Below, piece after piece: positions 54,825 through 63,723 of a stretch of DNA of 64,000 nt. Where the stretch lies: positions 248,001 through 312,000 of the forward strand of contig OY762937.1 in NCBI GenBank assembly GCA_963667005.1, given 5' to 3'. The DNA comes from G963662605 sp963667005 (GTDB taxonomy: Bacteria; Bacteroidota; Ignavibacteria; Ignavibacteriales; Ignavibacteriaceae). The notes beneath the pieces were generated by a model. The model saw only the letters and a list, made by a program, of their open reading frames with translations, did no database searches and was not told the DNA's origin. The position numbers and the translations under genes were made by a program. Each line of letters opens with the position of its first letter. Position 1 is the first letter of the stretch.

Positions 54825-56519
54825 CTACAGTATAACCGTCATATTCATCAACAGGTGTTCAAGCAACGGACCAATTGCAAGCACCGGAAAGAATGTTAAA
54901 GCACCGACAACCAGAATTATCGAGAACAATAAGAAGCCGAAAAGCAGCGTATCCGTCCGCACGGTGCCTTCGGTAACAGGAGCAATGTTTTTCTTTACAA
55001 GATTTCCTGCTATTGCCAATATTGGAATCAAAACGCCAAACCTTCCAAGCAGCATTGCAATCCCAATCAATATATTATAAAAAGGAGTGTTCGCATTCAG
55101 ACCCGCGAAAGCACTTCCATTGTTTCCGGCTCCGGATGAAAACGCGTACAGGACTTCTGATAATCCATGAGGTCCGGTGTGCAACATGCTGGAGCGACCA
55201 GCTTGAGTAGTAACACCCAACGCACCGAAAACAAGAATAAGCACATTTGGAATCAGAATTGCGATAATCGTCCACTTGATTTCGAAGGCTTCGATCTTCT
55301 TTCCGAAAAACTCAGGAGTTCTTCCAATCATCAGTCCCGCTATAAACACGGTAAGCAGGACGAACAAAAACATACCGTATAATCCCGAACCAACTCCACC
55401 GAAAATAATTTCTCCAAGTTCTATATTCAGCATGGCAATCATTCCTGATATCGGCGAAAGACTGCTCATTGCTGCATTAATAGATCCGTTTGAAGCAACC
55501 GTTGTCGATACCGACCAAAGAATACTCTGAAACAGACCGAATCGAACCTCCTTGCCTTCCAGCATTACCGAATTTGGGAAAGCGGTATGCGGTACAGCTT
55601 CCGCAATCCAGGACGCGAACAGACCGATTAAAAATATCGTAAGCATGACTCTGAAAATCATTTTTGAAAATTTCTTTGCATCCAGCATATGTCCGAACAT
55701 AAACACCTGAGCGGCCGGTATTAATAGAATAGCAAGCACCTGCAAGAAATTCGAAAGGTATGTTGAGTTTTCCAGAGTAAATGCACTATTTGCATTAAAA
55801 AATCCGCCTCCATTGGTACCTAATTGTTTAATCGCTATCTGGGATGCAGCGGGCCCCAATGGAATAGTCTGGGTTATATTCTCCAACGTTACCAATTTCA
55901 AATTTGGAGCGAATGTCTGGACAACTCCCTGACTAACCAAAATTAGTGCAAGTATTATCGAAAGAGGCAAAAACAGATATAGCACTATCCTTACAATATC
56001 AACCTGAAAATTGCCAAGTGTTTTTCCCTGACGCGCTTTTAATCCGCGTGCTAAAGCAAGAAGCACTGCCAGACCAGTCGCGGCGCTCAAAAAATTCTGC
56101 ACGGTCAATCCAAGTAATTGCACAAAATTACTCAGTGTAGTTTCACCTGCGTATGACTGCCAGTTAGTGTTGGTGACAAAACTAATTGTCGTATTTAAGG
56201 CGAGCCAGAATTCTACATTCGGCAGTTTCTGCGGATTCAGAGGAAGATATGCCTGCGTTAATTGAGCTATTAGCAAAACAAGAAATCCCAAGGCATTGAA
56301 GATGAGCAACTGAAGAGTAAAACGTTTCCAGTCCAGTTCTTTCGACGCATCAATGCCGCAAATTTTATATATAAATCTTTCAATAGGTTCAAGCAAGGGA
56401 CTAATAAAAGTACGCTCTCCCCCAAAGGCTTTAGCCATATACTGGCCGATTGCTCTTGCGCCTCCATACAATAGCGCGAGAAACATACCGAGTTCTAATA
56501 AGTTCAATAAGTAATTCAT
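54825..56519 (-). CDS. kdpA: Potassium-transporting ATPase channel subunit KdpA
   Basis: The 564-residue membrane protein has about ten TM helices. The four filter-like loops of KdpA are visible: NTNWQSYAGE, TNGGGFFNANSAF, STTVASNGSIN and GAGNNGSAFAG. It binds and translocates potassium with high affinity. It is the second gene of the operon, 9 bases after the small kdpF. Confidence 0.97.
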   Translation of the reverse strand: MNYLLNLLELGMFLALLYGGARAIGQYMAKAFGGERTFISPLLEPIERFIYKICGIDASKELDWKRFTLQLLIFNALGFLVLLIAQLTQAYLPLNPQKLPNVEFWLALNTTISFVTNTNWQSYAGETTLSNFVQLLGLTVQNFLSAATGLAVLLALARGLKARQGKTLGNFQVDIVRIVLYLFLPLSIILALILVSQGVVQTFAPNLKLVTLENITQTIPLGPAASQIAIKQLGTNGGGFFNANSAFTLENSTYLSNFLQVLAILLIPAAQVFMFGHMLDAKKFSKMIFRVMLTIFLIGLFASWIAEAVPHTAFPNSVMLEGKEVRFGLFQSILWSVSTTVASNGSINAAMSSLSPISGMIAMLNIELGEIIFGGVGSGLYGMFLFVLLTVFIAGLMIGRTPEFFGKKIEAFEIKWTIIAILIPNVLILVFGALGVTTQAGRSSMLHTGPHGLSEVLYAFSSGAGNNGSAFAGLNANTPFYNILIGIAMLLGRFGVLIPILAIAGNLVKKNIAPVTEGTVRTDTLLFGFLLFSIILVVGALTFFPVLAIGPLLEHLLMNMTVIL

Positions 56520-56528
56520 ATAGGTAGC

Positions 56529-56609
56529 TTAAAATAATTCCGGTTTAACAAGTGTAACTATCAGGTATATTAGCACAATACCAGCGAGTATCAGAGCTAT
56601 AGTGTCCAT
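56529..56609 (-). CDS. kdpF: Small membrane subunit KdpF
   Basis: A 26-residue ORF (MDTIALILAGIVLIYLIVTL then VKPELF) is almost entirely one TM helix, as in KdpF, which stabilises the KdpFABC complex. The end KPELF matches the family. AGGA precedes its ATG at about 7 bases. It lies 9 bases before kdpA, in the canonical position, and is too short to be found by length-based gene finding. Confidence 0.9.
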   Translation of the reverse strand: MDTIALILAGIVLIYLIVTLVKPELF

Positions 56610-56687
56610 AAAATTCCTATTCATATAAATTTCACATGGAAATGTATCGCGGAACTTATAAGTGCGCTGTTAAAAATCCGGTGAAGA

Positions 56688-56707
56688 TATAAAGATTTTA
56701 TAAAGAT
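56688..56707 (-). promoter_or_regulatory. Probable KdpE operator (tandem ATCTTTATA)
   Basis: On the minus strand ATCTTTATA occurs twice, at 56699-56707 and 56688-56696, 11 bases apart, i.e. one helical turn, the typical spacing for OmpR-family regulators. It lies about 80-100 bases before the kdpF start. T-rich boxes of this kind precede kdpFABC in E. coli. Binding is inferred. Confidence 0.55.
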
Positions 56708-56752
56708 GAGATTTGCGGGGGTTTACATGAATTCGGAATAGAACGCTGACCC

Positions 56753-56951
56753 GCCCGACCTCTGACGCAGTCATTCGGGCAGGCAATAAAAGTTAGCTGT
56801 AGGTCGGGATTTTTTCCCGACCATAGATTCATTTCAGCAAAACCACGATGGGCGGGTAACAAACCCGCCCTACAGATTATAAGAGCAAATCACCCTTCTT
56901 TTCGTAGAGACGCATGGCACCCGCCTGACCGTACGGGCAGGTGCTCTCTAC
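56753..56951. repeat. Second cluster of intergenic palindromes
   Basis: Four inverted repeats are packed here: 56753-56780 (GCCCGA and TCGGGC arms), 56802-56822 (GGTCGGGA and TCCCGACC around a T run), 56850-56870 (GGGCGGGT and ACCCGCCC) and 56904-56951 (GTAGAGACGCA and GTGCTCTCTAC outer arms with a CCCGCC and GGGCGG inner hairpin). They resemble the cluster near 46.7 kb. No gene is visible in this stretch. Confidence 0.6.
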
Positions 56952-56980
56952 AAAAACCCATCCTGCGGTTTGGCATAATA

Positions 56981-57010
56981 AAAAAAAAGCCGCCCGATTG
57001 GGCGGCCTTC
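56981..57010 (-). terminator. Terminator of the large T9SS adhesin-like gene
   Basis: GGCCGCCC and GGGCGGC form a GC-rich stem with a short loop, followed by a run of T on the minus strand (seen as eight As on the plus strand). It lies just past the stop of the 1095-residue gene. Confidence 0.85.
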
Positions 57011-57032
57011 ATAAAATGAGTCGTGGTGGGTT

Positions 57033-60000
57033 TTACTTTTGCAGAATCATCTTTTTGGTGATTGCCTGATTGGCTGTCTGCAGTCTGTAGATATAAACAC
57101 CTGATGCATATTGACTTGCATTGAAGTTGAAGCTGTAGTTACCTGCTTCAAGCGATCCGTTTACTAAGGTTGCAACTTCCTGGCCTGTCATGTTGTATAC
57201 GACCAAAGATACATTCTGTGATTTAGGCAGAGCAAATGAAATCTTTGTGCTCGGGTTGAACGGATTCGGATAGTTCTGATCCAATTTCAACTCGGTCGGG
57301 ATAAGGCTTGAATTAGATTTGATTCCTGTTACAGCCATAGCCATTTTGTATACTTTGCCTGTTGAAGTTCCGGTATAAGCAACTTTGCTGTCTTTATATT
57401 CAATAATTTCGGTTTCTGAAGTTAATCCGATTCCGCTTAATCCGGTAGTTTTCCATGATGCACCGTTGTCAGCAGAAGAGAAAACTCCGCCGGAATATGA
57501 TGTTGCATAAACGTTATCTGATTTATCTACTGTAAGAGCGTAAACAAATCCTACCTGCAGAGATGACTTTGTCCATGATGCGCCGTTTGATGTTGAATAG
57601 TAGAGACCATCGCCATAGGTACCTGCAAAGAGGCGTCCCTTTGAGTCTGAAGCGATTGTCCAGATGTAGTTATAACCTACGTTCAATGATGACCAGCTTG
57701 CGCCTTTGTCAGCTGACTTGAACATACCGCCGTCAAATGTACCGGCAATGATTGCTCCGTCATTTGCAACTGCGAGAGAGGTAACCATCAGGTGATTGCC
57801 GAGTCCGTTATTAATTGCAGTCCAGCTTTCGCCGCCGTCTTTAGAGACAAACATACCGGCGTCCCAGGTTCCCGCGAATACGTCACCGTCGCTGTCAACT
57901 TTCATTGAGCGTGTATCTTTATTCTTTAAGCCTGTCTGATACCATGTAGCTCCGTTGTCTTTTGAAGCAAATACTCCGCTTACTGAAGCTGCAAGGATTG
58001 TACCATTTTCATGGAATCTGATTGTGTAGATTAAACCGGCAACCATATCAGGATTGATGTTCGTCCAGGTTGCGCCATTATCATTCGTTCTATAGATACG
58101 GCCTGTTGCTGTACCTGCGTATACAGAACCGTTCTTTCCTGCAACTACACAAGAGACAGATTCATTAGCCGGCAAGTTGCTATACTCTTTCCAGTCACCC
58201 GTGTTTGATTTTCCGGTAGAAGCTTTTGCAAATGAGCATGAAACAGAAGAACTATTGTTGCTCGATACCGGATCGGTAGTGTTAGAAGTAGTAATCGATG
58301 CAGTGTTAACAATCTTGACATCCGAAGGAATATTTCCGAGGAACGGAGCGTGATTGAACTGGCCGCTGCCTTTGACTGATTTACAGATCATCTGTCCGTT
58401 TTGAACTCCTGCAGGGAAATTTACAGCTGCAAAAGGAGCCAAAACAGAACCGGTAAGATTGATTCCCGAAATCGTCAAATCCGTCGTCTGCGGGAAGTTG
58501 TACAATACGTTGTTAATCGCAGTACCTGATACGGTTAAACCACCATGCCAGTTGACTGATGTACCGACTATATTAACAAGGACTACTGAACCATTCGGAA
58601 CACCAATCTGCATGTTGTTAGCAGAGTTCAAATCACTTGCGTTTACTTCAAATACGTTAAGATAAGGATCACTGCCGTTCAAGTTAACTGCTCCCCACTC
58701 CATCGTGGTGCTGCCGTTAACTGTGTAGTTTCCTAAATCAGAAGAAAGATTTTCCAGATATGCTTTTGCAGCATCAAAATCTATAACCGAACCTTTGCGA
58801 ACGGTACCGCTTGCAAAGGAAACTGATGACTTCGGGAGATTTGAAGAATCGCCATATACCGCGTTACCTGCAAAAACCTGACCGCTGGTATAGATAAGTT
58901 TTTTACCGACGACGAGCACATCAACCGTTCCGTCGGAAGCGGGTAGCTGGTCAGCAACGCTGTAGCATCCTAATGTTGCATTTCCTGCAACTGCCATTTT
59001 TCCTTGAGTATCTGCTGACGGTTGTTCGATATCGCCTAAAACAAATACGTTAAAATCTTTTGCGGGTCCGAGGTCAATACTTGAGAAGTTCAAAACTGAA
59101 CAATCTACTTTAACAACCAAAGTAAGTGTTGCATAAGCGCCGTTTGCTAAAGTTCCAACAGACCAGAGACCTGTTGTTTTATCATAGGAGCCTTGTGTTG
59201 CTGAAGAAGAAACAAAAACCAAACCGGCAGGAAGGATATCGGAAGCAACTATTCCGCTTGTTGCCGCTGGTCCGATGTTGCTAACCTTAATTGTGAAGGT
59301 TAAATTTTTGTCACAAGCAAGAACGGTGTCGTTAACACTTTTTTCAATCTTCAGATCAGCTGTGTTTGAATACATACCTGCGTCAATTGAGTTATCATTG
59401 CTTGTGTAGGTTGCACAAGCTGTCTTTCCGGTTGAAGGATCAACATTTGAATCAATGTTCGTATTTGAACCTTGATTTTTGGGTGAAATGGTGTAACCGG
59501 CCGGGGCAACAACTTGAATAATGTAGTCGCCTTGAGGTATGTTATTGAATGAATAATATCCGCTGTTGTTTGTCGTTGTTGAGGCAATAAAATTTCCGCT
59601 GCAATCAAGAAGCTTTACTGTTACACCGGAAATACCGCTTTCATTTCCATCCTGAATACCATCTTTATCTACATCGTTCCAAACGTAATCACCGATTGAA
59701 ATACTGCTCTGTGTAGGGCATTTTAAGTATCCGAGATCCTGAGTTCCATTATCAAAGTTATTATTGATTTTGTCTGCTGCAGTTTCCAGATCGGTAGTTG
59801 AGAAGGGAGTATAACCACCTCCGATTGCAATATTGGCATACTCTAAAAGTTTGTTTACCGTTAACCCGGCAAACGGACCTGATACAATAACCAAATTTCC
59901 AAGCTTTGTGCTGTTGGTTCCAAGATATCCGGCATCGCTGAACTTTACGTTTAGCTCAAGGGCTGCTACCTGACCACCAAAAACACCCGCGCTGGTTGAG

Positions 60001-60320
60001 GTGGGGTTGGTATAATTAGCTGTAAAAGCACCTGTTGGTCCGCCCTGCGGAAGAAAGGCTTCAATAGCTGCTGCACTCGTGAATTTTGCTGTATAGTTTC
60101 CGCCAAGTGTCATGCCTGATGCGAAAACATCTGCAAAATGCGCATCCCGGAGTTTGCCGGGGGCACTGTTGCTTGGGCTTCCCCATCCACCCTGTGTGTA
60201 GGTTGCAAAACCATTAAGATTACAACCATCAGCATTGGCCGGTACCGTAAAAAACATAATTCCAACCACCGTAAGCATTAAGGCTAAGTAGGTAAATCGT
60301 ATCATTTTCATTCCAGTCAT
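57033..60320 (-). CDS. Large T9SS-secreted adhesin-like protein with a nested choice-of-anchor A domain
   Basis: The 1095-residue product has a signal peptide (to ANADG, residue 32; Met6 is an alternative start). In order: a Gly/Thr-rich beta domain (about 33-200), an SdrD_B-type domain (about 207-318, SIGDYVWNDVDKDGIQDG), the first part of a DUF11 domain (about 320-408), a choice-of-anchor A domain (about 411-663, with FNVFVLGDI and GNAVYG), the closing strand of DUF11 (about 668-696, VNTASITTSNTTDPVSSNNS), BNR/sortilin-type repeats (about 735-1005, with TWTNINP, ESWTAIN and ASWSSLN) and a T9SS sorting domain (about 1010-1095, NYPNPFNPST to KMILQK). It probably binds the surroundings or other cells. 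The insertion inside DUF11 is unusual. Confidence 0.85.
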   Translation of the reverse strand: MTGMKMIRFTYLALMLTVVGIMFFTVPANADGCNLNGFATYTQGGWGSPSNSAPGKLRDAHFADVFASGMTLGGNYTAKFTSAAAIEAFLPQGGPTGAFTANYTNPTSTSAGVFGGQVAALELNVKFSDAGYLGTNSTKLGNLVIVSGPFAGLTVNKLLEYANIAIGGGYTPFSTTDLETAADKINNNFDNGTQDLGYLKCPTQSSISIGDYVWNDVDKDGIQDGNESGISGVTVKLLDCSGNFIASTTTNNSGYYSFNNIPQGDYIIQVVAPAGYTISPKNQGSNTNIDSNVDPSTGKTACATYTSNDNSIDAGMYSNTADLKIEKSVNDTVLACDKNLTFTIKVSNIGPAATSGIVASDILPAGLVFVSSSATQGSYDKTTGLWSVGTLANGAYATLTLVVKVDCSVLNFSSIDLGPAKDFNVFVLGDIEQPSADTQGKMAVAGNATLGCYSVADQLPASDGTVDVLVVGKKLIYTSGQVFAGNAVYGDSSNLPKSSVSFASGTVRKGSVIDFDAAKAYLENLSSDLGNYTVNGSTTMEWGAVNLNGSDPYLNVFEVNASDLNSANNMQIGVPNGSVVLVNIVGTSVNWHGGLTVSGTAINNVLYNFPQTTDLTISGINLTGSVLAPFAAVNFPAGVQNGQMICKSVKGSGQFNHAPFLGNIPSDVKIVNTASITTSNTTDPVSSNNSSSVSCSFAKASTGKSNTGDWKEYSNLPANESVSCVVAGKNGSVYAGTATGRIYRTNDNGATWTNINPDMVAGLIYTIRFHENGTILAASVSGVFASKDNGATWYQTGLKNKDTRSMKVDSDGDVFAGTWDAGMFVSKDGGESWTAINNGLGNHLMVTSLAVANDGAIIAGTFDGGMFKSADKGASWSSLNVGYNYIWTIASDSKGRLFAGTYGDGLYYSTSNGASWTKSSLQVGFVYALTVDKSDNVYATSYSGGVFSSADNGASWKTTGLSGIGLTSETEIIEYKDSKVAYTGTSTGKVYKMAMAVTGIKSNSSLIPTELKLDQNYPNPFNPSTKISFALPKSQNVSLVVYNMTGQEVATLVNGSLEAGNYSFNFNASQYASGVYIYRLQTANQAITKKMILQK

Positions 60321-60574
60321 TAATTAGTTATTGAATTATCTACCCTTCATTTTCAATTATCGTACCATATCAAAAAAGCTTGATTTAAGCTCATTTTGGA
60401 GATATTTTACTGGATTTACGGCTATGCCGAACTGTTTCATAATGAGTCAGTATACCATTTTACAACAGTGCATAAAATTGTCCCGGCGCATGCTAATAAT
60501 CACTTTTAAGGTTATTTTATCAGAGTGGAACTAAGTTTTTTTACAGTACGTTTACTTTTAAAAAGGAGTTTCAT

Positions 60575-61108
60575 ATGATTAAAACCAGAATATTTTTAAT
60601 GGGGGTGGTCCTTATGTCTTTACTATCATTCGCTTGCGGGGGTTCTTATGCTCCGCTGCCAACTGTAGATTATGTTGACCCGGTCAAGTACCTTGGTAAA
60701 TGGTACGAGATCGCGCGCCTGCCTAATTCATTTCAAAAGCAATGCTCACAAAGCACAGCGGAGTACAGCAAGATAGATGATGAAACAATACGTGTTGTAA
60801 ATCGCTGCGCACAATTAAATTCAAGTGAATCGGATGAAGTGACAGGCAAAGCCTTCATAGTTCCCAACAGCGGTAACGCGAAATTAAAAGTTCAGTTCTT
60901 CTGGCCGTTCAAAGGTGACTACTGGATCATCGGACTTGATAAAGAAAATTATCAGTGGGTTGTTGTTGGCGAACCGAAACGCAAATATCTTTGGATACTT
61001 GCAAGGCAGGCATCAATTGAAAAAGATCTTTTCAACAGGCTTAAAGTTCTGGCGAAAGAAAAAGGTTTTGATGTTTCCAAACTCATAGTAACCGGGGCGC
61101 AGGAATAG
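60575..61108 (+). CDS. Lipocalin family lipoprotein (Blc-like)
   Basis: The 177-residue product has a lipobox ending at Cys21 (LSFAC), so it is anchored as a lipoprotein. Lipocalin motifs are GKWYEIARLPNSFQ (from Gly41) and the following QCSQSTAEYS, then DYWIIGLDKENYQW, VVVGEPKRKYLWILAR. Blc-type proteins bind lipids, such as lysophospholipids, at the outer membrane and help in envelope stress. AAGGAG lies 7 bases before ATG. Gene is solitary on the plus strand. Confidence 0.9.
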   Translation: MIKTRIFLMGVVLMSLLSFACGGSYAPLPTVDYVDPVKYLGKWYEIARLPNSFQKQCSQSTAEYSKIDDETIRVVNRCAQLNSSESDEVTGKAFIVPNSGNAKLKVQFFWPFKGDYWIIGLDKENYQWVVVGEPKRKYLWILARQASIEKDLFNRLKVLAKEKGFDVSKLIVTGAQE

Positions 61109-61245
61109 CATAATTCTTCTATGATATATATGACTGTTTGTGTAATTTAAAACGTCTGTTATTGAAGCAATCCGGTTTGAGAATCAGCCATTGCAAATTT
61201 TGAATTCCATAAACTGATTTTTTTCATAAGATTATAGGAGTACTT

Positions 61246-61623
61246 ATGTTTTGTCGTAATTGCGGAAAAGAAGTCGCCCCACAGGCGGTGATGTGTGTAT
61301 CATGCGGCGTACCACCGCTCAAAGGAGTTAACTTTTGCCAGAATTGCGGTTCCAAGACAAATCCCGCAGCGGTTGTTTGCACAACTTGTGGTGTTGCCTT
61401 GGCAAAGCCCGTTGATGTATCAACTAAGGACTGGCTCACGGCATTATTACTCTGCTTCTTTTTAGGAACGTTCGGCATTCACCGTTTCTACACGGGACAC
61501 ACCGGAATCGGTATTGCACAACTTCTTACTTTCGGTGGTTGCGGTATATGGACTCTTGTCGATTTTATCATGATTATTGTCGGCAGTTACAAAGATGCCG
61601 AAGGCAAGCCGCTCAAAAGATAA
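61246..61623 (+). CDS. Zinc-ribbon TM2 domain membrane protein
   Basis: The 125-residue product has two zinc ribbons (Cys3, Cys6, Cys17, Cys20, and Cys31, Cys34, Cys45, Cys48) followed by a TM2 domain (about 60-116) with two TM helices and the central GIHRFYTGHTGIG turn. AGGAG lies before the ATG. Such proteins are widespread and of unknown function; the ribbons may bind zinc and mediate protein contacts. A strong terminator follows the gene. Confidence 0.85.
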   Translation: MFCRNCGKEVAPQAVMCVSCGVPPLKGVNFCQNCGSKTNPAAVVCTTCGVALAKPVDVSTKDWLTALLLCFFLGTFGIHRFYTGHTGIGIAQLLTFGGCGIWTLVDFIMIIVGSYKDAEGKPLKR

Positions 61624-61640
61624 CCTTCTTATATAAGTTT

Positions 61641-61672
61641 GAAAAACCCCGGTCAGTGCCGGGGTTTTTCTT
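61641..61672 (+). terminator. Terminator after the TM2 gene
   Basis: AAAAACCCCGG and CCGGGGTTTTT form a perfect 11-base stem around a short loop, followed by TCTTTT. It lies 18 bases past the TM2 stop and separates it from kup. Confidence 0.88.
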
Positions 61673-61796
61673 TTAACCCATCCGGGATTTTACCGAAAAT
61701 ATCGCCACCCGTCTTGTAGAGTGAAACTTATTTAATAAATTAATTTCTGTTAATATGAATTTTCTTCAATTCCCGTTCAGAAATTAGTTTTGGTAC

Positions 61797-63614
61797 ATGA
61801 AATTTAAACTTGCCTCTTTTTCAGATAACATAAAGGCAATGGGGCTCGTCTTCGGTGATATCGGGACAAGTCCAATCTATACTCTGACGGTAGTTTTTAC
61901 GCTACTCACTCCTGATGTTCGACACATATACGGAGTGATATCTCTTATTTTCTGGACCCTTATCACTCTTGTTACGATGGAGTACTGGTGGCTTGCTATG
62001 AGTCTGAGTTCGAAAGGCGAAGGCGGCATAGTTGTACTTAAAGAGATATTACAATCATATTTAAAGAAAGGACGGCGTTACGGGTTTGCAACATTTCTGG
62101 GTTACGTAGGCATTTCGCTGCTGCTTGGTGATGGTGTTATCACTCCCGCGATAAGTATTCTATCAGCTGTTGAAGGTCTCCCGCTCATTCCGGGCTTAAC
62201 CGGAATGAAACACACGACTATTCTTTTTATTACCATCGCAATTACAGTCGGTTTATTTTCTTTTCAGTACAAAGGGACGGATAAAGTCGCACGGCTATTT
62301 GGCCCGATCATGTTAATCTGGTTTATTGCTCTATTCGCAAGCGGATTTATTGCATTGCTTAGTCACCCAAGCATTGTCGGAGCGCTTAATCCATATTACG
62401 CAGTCGATTTTCTTTTACACAACGGACTTGCCGGATATTTTGTATTATCAGAAGTTATTTTGTGTGCTACAGGTGGCGAGGCTCTTTATGCAGACATGGG
62501 ACATCTTGGCGCCCAGCCCATTAGAAGCGCGTGGATATTCGTTTTTATTTCCCTGCTCATGAATTATCTGGGACAGGGTGCTTTTGCCGTGGCTAATCAG
62601 GTAAAAGGTTCATTTCTGTTTGCAATGGTACGGCATCAATCCGAATACATGTATATACCTTTTATTCTGCTGACAATCACTGCTACCATCATTGCTTCGC
62701 AAGCAATGATAAGCGCTTTGTTTTCGATTGTGTATCAGGGCATAACAACGCGTATTTTCCCGTTATTGAAAATAAAGTTTACGTCAACACACTTAAAATC
62801 ACAGATTTATATAGGTGCCGTTAATTGGGGCCTGCTTGTTGCCGTTCTGTTTATGATTCTGCTCTTTCAGGCATCAACAAATCTTGCCGCGGCATATGGA
62901 CTTGCAGTAACCGCAACAATGACAATCAGTTCCGTTTTTATGATATGGATTTTCGCATATCAGAAAGATTGGATAAAATTTGTCGCTGTCATTCTGGTTT
63001 TTCTGGTTGATGTAATGTTTCTTGGCGCAGTAATGAGTAAAATTCCGCACGGAGGATTTTGGTCTATCGTGATTGCCCTTATGCCGCTTGCTACAATCAT
63101 TCTATGGGTTGAAGGTAATAAGAGAATCCACAAAACATTCCGCGGCCTTCCATTGGATATCTATACAGAGAGTTACGAGCAATTGTACGATTCAGGCAAG
63201 CGCGTACTTGGAACAGCACTGTACTTCACAAGAAATTTTCAGGAGATGCCGCCATATCTCGTGCACTGCACAATCAGTTCGGGCATTATATATGATGATA
63301 ATATTCTTGTATCAATCGAACGCACCGATTCACCATATTCGATAACATCCGAATTCGTTCCTAACCTCGCACGAGGCCTGTCCGGCTTGTCCATCAAAGC
63401 TGGGTATATGGAGTTTCTCGATATTTCAGCTATATTAAAAGAATACAACATCAATGAACGTGTTATCTTTTACGGTGTTGAAGAACTGATTACCAAAAGT
63501 TTATTCCTGAAGATATTCTCTATTCTCAAAAAGCTCGCGCCGAACTTTGTGCAGTTTTACAAACTACCCTACCGAAAAATCCACGGAGTTATCACCCGAA
63601 ATGAAACAGGTTGA
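61797..63614 (+). CDS. kup: KUP family potassium uptake protein
   Basis: The 605-residue protein has about twelve TM helices (about 15-425) followed by a soluble C-terminal domain. The opening GLVFGDIGTSPIYTL and the later GDGVITPAISILSAVEGL, GTDKVARLFGPIMLIWF and GGEALYADMGHLG are KUP hallmarks. It imports potassium with protons. With kdp nearby the genome has two potassium uptake systems in one 15-kb stretch; KUP usually works at higher potassium than Kdp. No riboswitch was recognised in the short leader. Confidence 0.95.
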   Translation: MKFKLASFSDNIKAMGLVFGDIGTSPIYTLTVVFTLLTPDVRHIYGVISLIFWTLITLVTMEYWWLAMSLSSKGEGGIVVLKEILQSYLKKGRRYGFATFLGYVGISLLLGDGVITPAISILSAVEGLPLIPGLTGMKHTTILFITIAITVGLFSFQYKGTDKVARLFGPIMLIWFIALFASGFIALLSHPSIVGALNPYYAVDFLLHNGLAGYFVLSEVILCATGGEALYADMGHLGAQPIRSAWIFVFISLLMNYLGQGAFAVANQVKGSFLFAMVRHQSEYMYIPFILLTITATIIASQAMISALFSIVYQGITTRIFPLLKIKFTSTHLKSQIYIGAVNWGLLVAVLFMILLFQASTNLAAAYGLAVTATMTISSVFMIWIFAYQKDWIKFVAVILVFLVDVMFLGAVMSKIPHGGFWSIVIALMPLATIILWVEGNKRIHKTFRGLPLDIYTESYEQLYDSGKRVLGTALYFTRNFQEMPPYLVHCTISSGIIYDDNILVSIERTDSPYSITSEFVPNLARGLSGLSIKAGYMEFLDISAILKEYNINERVIFYGVEELITKSLFLKIFSILKKLAPNFVQFYKLPYRKIHGVITRNETG

Positions 63615-63723
63615 TAGCGAAACTGTAAAAATGTTTGCGAGGCATTTCGAATTCCCCTCAAATACTTATTCCTTTCAGCACAATGTTGTTATATTTGTAC
63701 GACAATAAATAATTTTTAGATCT

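Noticed and set aside
61224..61478. 84-codon minus-strand frame opposite the TM2 gene
   Set aside because: It is the antisense shadow of the zinc-ribbon region.
61624..61796. Cyclic di-AMP riboswitch before kup
   Set aside because: The leader is short and holds only the TM2 terminator hairpin; no riboswitch core was seen.
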